From NCBI GenBank assembly GCA_016717335.1, contig JADKFS010000010.1:1-64000 (forward strand): a stretch of DNA of 64,000 nucleotides, read 5' to 3'. Of the stretch, positions 62,298 to 64,000 are shown one piece after another (the first letter of the stretch is position 1; the number at the start of each line of letters is the position of its first letter). Under the pieces are notes generated by a model. It ran no database searches and was not told the origin of the DNA. It saw only the letters and a list, made by a program, of their open reading frames with translations. This DNA comes from Candidatus Ribeiella danica (lineage in GTDB: Bacteria; Chloroflexota; Chloroflexia; Chloroflexales; Roseiflexaceae). Made by a program: the position numbers and the translations under genes.

Positions 62298-62381
62298 ACT
62301 TCCCCAGGCACCGCCGTCGGGCTAAAGCCCTCGGCTACTGCTACGAAGGCCACCTCCGTGGCCTGGGGAAGTTATTCTTTT
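62298..62381 (+). terminator. Large hairpin with T run after the BON gene
   Basis: AACTTCCCCAGGC pairs with GCCTGGGGAAGTT (62361-62373), enclosing GGGCTAAAGCCC and GGCCACCTCCGTGGCC, and is followed by ATTCTTTTA. The inner hairpins belong to the repeat also at 16735 and 54215. It separates the convergent BON gene and cysK. Confidence 0.65.
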
Positions 62382-62400
62382 ATCGGTCCTAATTGTAACG

Positions 62401-63333
62401 CTAGATCTCGTCAGGGTACAGCGTGGTGCTGAGGTAGCGCTCGCCGTTGCTCGGCGCGACGAAGACGATCAGCTTGCCCTTGCTCTCGGGCCGGCGCCCG
62501 ACCTGCAGGGCCGCCCACGCCGCCGCGCCCGAGCTGATGCCGACCATCAGCCCTTCCTCTTTGGCCAGCCGGCGCGCTGTCTCGAAGGCGGCGTCGTTCG
62601 AGACCCGCAGGACCTCGTCGATTAGCTGGACGTTCAGCACATCGGGCACGAATCCTGCGCCGATGCCCTGGATCTTGTGCGGCCCGGCCAGGCCGCCCGA
62701 CAGCACCGGAGAGCCCTCGGGCTCGATCGCGATCGTCTTGAAGCTCGGCTTGCGCGCCTTGATCACCTCGGCCACGCCGGTGATCGTGCCGCCGGTGCCG
62801 ACGCCGGCCACCAGAATGTCGATCTGGCCGTCGGTGTCGCGCCAGAGCTCCTCGGCGGTCGTGCGGCGGTGGACGTCCGGGTTGGCGGGATTCTGGAACT
62901 GCTGCGGGATCCAGGCGTTCGGGATCTCGGCGGCGATCTCCTCGGCCTTCTTGATCGCGCCGGGCATGCGCTCGGCCGCCGGGGTCAGCACCAGGTCGGC
63001 ACCAAAGCCACGCAACAGCTTGCGGCGCTCCAGGCTCATATTGTCCGGCATCGTCAGGATCAGCCGGTAGCCCTTGGCGGCCGCCACGAAGGCCAGCCCG
63101 ATGCCGGTGTTGCCGCTAGTCGGCTCGACGATCACCGTCTCGCCCGGCCTGATCGTGCCGGCCTGCTCGGCAGCCTCGATCATCGCCAGCCCGATCCGAT
63201 CCTTCACGCTGCTGGCGGGGTTGAAGAACTCCAGCTTGGCGGCGATCGTCGCATGGGTATCGTTGACGCGCCCGAGCCGCACCAGCGGCGTATTCCCAAC
63301 CAGCTCGGTGATGCTACCGTAGATGCGCCCCAT
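62401..63333 (-). CDS. cysK: Cysteine synthase A (O-acetylserine sulfhydrylase)
   Basis: PLP enzyme that makes cysteine from O-acetylserine and sulfide. 310 residues. PLP-Lys44 in NPASSVKDRIG, the substrate loop TSGNTGIGLA and the phosphate loop GVGTGGTITG are all present. ATG 63333 follows GAGGAG. It stands alone. Confidence 0.94.
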   Translation of the reverse strand: MGRIYGSITELVGNTPLVRLGRVNDTHATIAAKLEFFNPASSVKDRIGLAMIEAAEQAGTIRPGETVIVEPTSGNTGIGLAFVAAAKGYRLILTMPDNMSLERRKLLRGFGADLVLTPAAERMPGAIKKAEEIAAEIPNAWIPQQFQNPANPDVHRRTTAEELWRDTDGQIDILVAGVGTGGTITGVAEVIKARKPSFKTIAIEPEGSPVLSGGLAGPHKIQGIGAGFVPDVLNVQLIDEVLRVSNDAAFETARRLAKEEGLMVGISSGAAAWAALQVGRRPESKGKLIVFVAPSNGERYLSTTLYPDEI

Positions 63334-63409
63334 CACACTCCTCGCTTCTTACGTTTGTCAATCAAGTTACTGCTATTGTAAGCACCGTATCGCATCGCGT
63401 CAAGATCGG

Positions 63410-63418
63410 TGGTACAAT
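63410..63418 (+). promoter_or_regulatory. Extended -10 promoter toward the last gene
   Basis: TGGTACAAT, about 225 bp before the ATG at 63645. The 63334-63644 gap has no other gene; near its end is the array listed next. Confidence 0.5.
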
Positions 63419-63559
63419 AAAGGCGCAACATCACCAGGCATTCCGGCGTCCAATCAGGGTTAGGGGGCTTCGTTTTTAATGTGCCCAGCGGTGGCGGTTC
63501 TGGAGTGGCCTTCGGCCGATTCAGACTTCTCCAGCGGGATGTGCACTCGAAAATCCCTT

Positions 63560-63612
63560 AAAGCGCTAGAACGGCATAACGTTGGAGCGTTTGACGTTCT
63601 AACGTTGTGACA
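63560..63612. repeat. Word array, CGTTCTAA / ACGTTGGA
   Basis: AAAGCGCTAGAACGGCATAA, GCGTTTGACGTTCTAACG and related words; short self-complementary arms just before the last gene. Confidence 0.6.
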
Positions 63613-63644
63613 TTCCAACGAACAATACACGAAGGAGCGACGCT

Positions 63645-64000
63645 ATGAGTGAGAGCCAGACCCCCAACACCAACCCGCAGTCGGGGCCGGACAAGGATTC
63701 GTCGGATCTGCTGGTCGAGCTGCGCGAGATGGGCCAGCAGCTCGAGGCCGCGCTGCGCGCCGCGATCGAGAGCGACCGCGCCAAGCAGCTGCAGAAGGAC
63801 ATCACCGGCGGCGTGCGCGAGCTGGCCGGGCAGCTCGGGTCGGCGGTCAAGACGATCCAGACCAACCCGCGCTTCCAGCAGGCCGAGGAGCGCGGCAAGC
63901 AGGCGTTCGAGCAGGCCCGCGAGAGCAAGGTCGTGCAGGACATCCAGGAGACGATCGTGGCCGGCCTGGCGCAGCTCAACACGCAGCTCCGCAAGGTTGT
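63645..64000 (+). CDS. Hypothetical helical protein, cut by the window edge
   Basis: 118 codons are visible; the gene continues past the right edge. It starts MSESQTPNTNPQSGPDKDSS, a short disordered tail, then long charged helices with Gln and Glu (VELREMGQQLEAALRAAIES). Such sequence suggests a coiled or amphipathic stress-type protein, but I recognise no family. GAAGGAG precedes the ATG. Confidence 0.75.
   Translation, partial: MSESQTPNTNPQSGPDKDSSDLLVELREMGQQLEAALRAAIESDRAKQLQKDITGGVRELAGQLGSAVKTIQTNPRFQQAEERGKQAFEQARESKVVQDIQETIVAGLAQLNTQLRKV

Overview
This GC-rich 64-kb stretch looks like chromosomal DNA of a filamentous-type Chloroflexota bacterium (class Chloroflexia, Roseiflexus/Kouleothrix-like). 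That is an inference from the gene mix, not a measured placement: HMG-CoA reductase of a mevalonate pathway, a three-subunit succinate dehydrogenase with one diheme cytochrome b, many signalling kinases, and intergenic spaces crowded with palindromic and short-period repeats. No rRNA, tRNA, CRISPR, prophage or transposase gene was recognised.

Layout. 0.4-8.7 kb: a heptapeptide-repeat protein, a divergent QueA, an SDR oxidoreductase, HMG-CoA reductase, a secreted beta-propeller and a VanW-like protein, set among three kinds of GC-rich repeat. 8.8-13.1 kb: a complete polyamine-type ABC importer (potABCD, minus strand). 13.4-18 kb: DNA polymerase III delta-prime, a receiver domain lacking its phospho-acceptor Asp, a long FabF, and undecaprenyl-PP phosphatase. 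18.2-20.8 kb: a membrane Ser/Thr kinase facing an FHA-winged-helix regulator. 21.4-31.5 kb: a plus-strand run that resembles an alginate or other uronan exopolysaccharide locus: nucleotide-sugar dehydrogenase without its usual C-terminal domain, a membrane GT2 synthase, two AlgG-like beta-helix proteins carrying the DPH epimerase motif, a very long TPR membrane protein and a third beta-helix protein. 31.6-41.3 kb: BioY, ornithine cyclodeaminase family, a hybrid histidine kinase, a CpXC protein, a GT9 glycosyltransferase, inorganic pyrophosphatase and a Nudix hydrolase. 41.4-45.1 kb: sdhCAB. 45.2-54.9 kb: aminotransferase class V, PfkB kinase, GT4, and the conserved pgpH-ybeY-(dinB)-dgkA and yqeY group, then gmk. 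55-64 kb: RqcH/NFACT, DedA, FolP, an EamA transporter, Ada, a BON protein, CysK and a truncated gene at the right edge.

The gaps between genes are unusually structured. (1) Ten loci carry a nested palindrome; the best copies have an inner stem of 19-23 bp with a 3-nt loop whose sequence differs from copy to copy while staying self-complementary, mostly between convergent genes. (2) About twenty gaps carry 7- or 8-bp words repeated in tandem, often followed by the reverse-complement word, so that each gap can fold into a long imperfect hairpin. Such arrays supply several stop codons and have entered two glycosyltransferase genes in frame. (3) Three 105-145-bp elements share terminal inverted repeats and TTA flanks, like MITEs. 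(4) A GC-rich composite element occurs three times. Several promoters share an extended -10 of the form TGNTATAAT.

The most interesting items are the uronan-like polysaccharide locus and the word-array hairpins.
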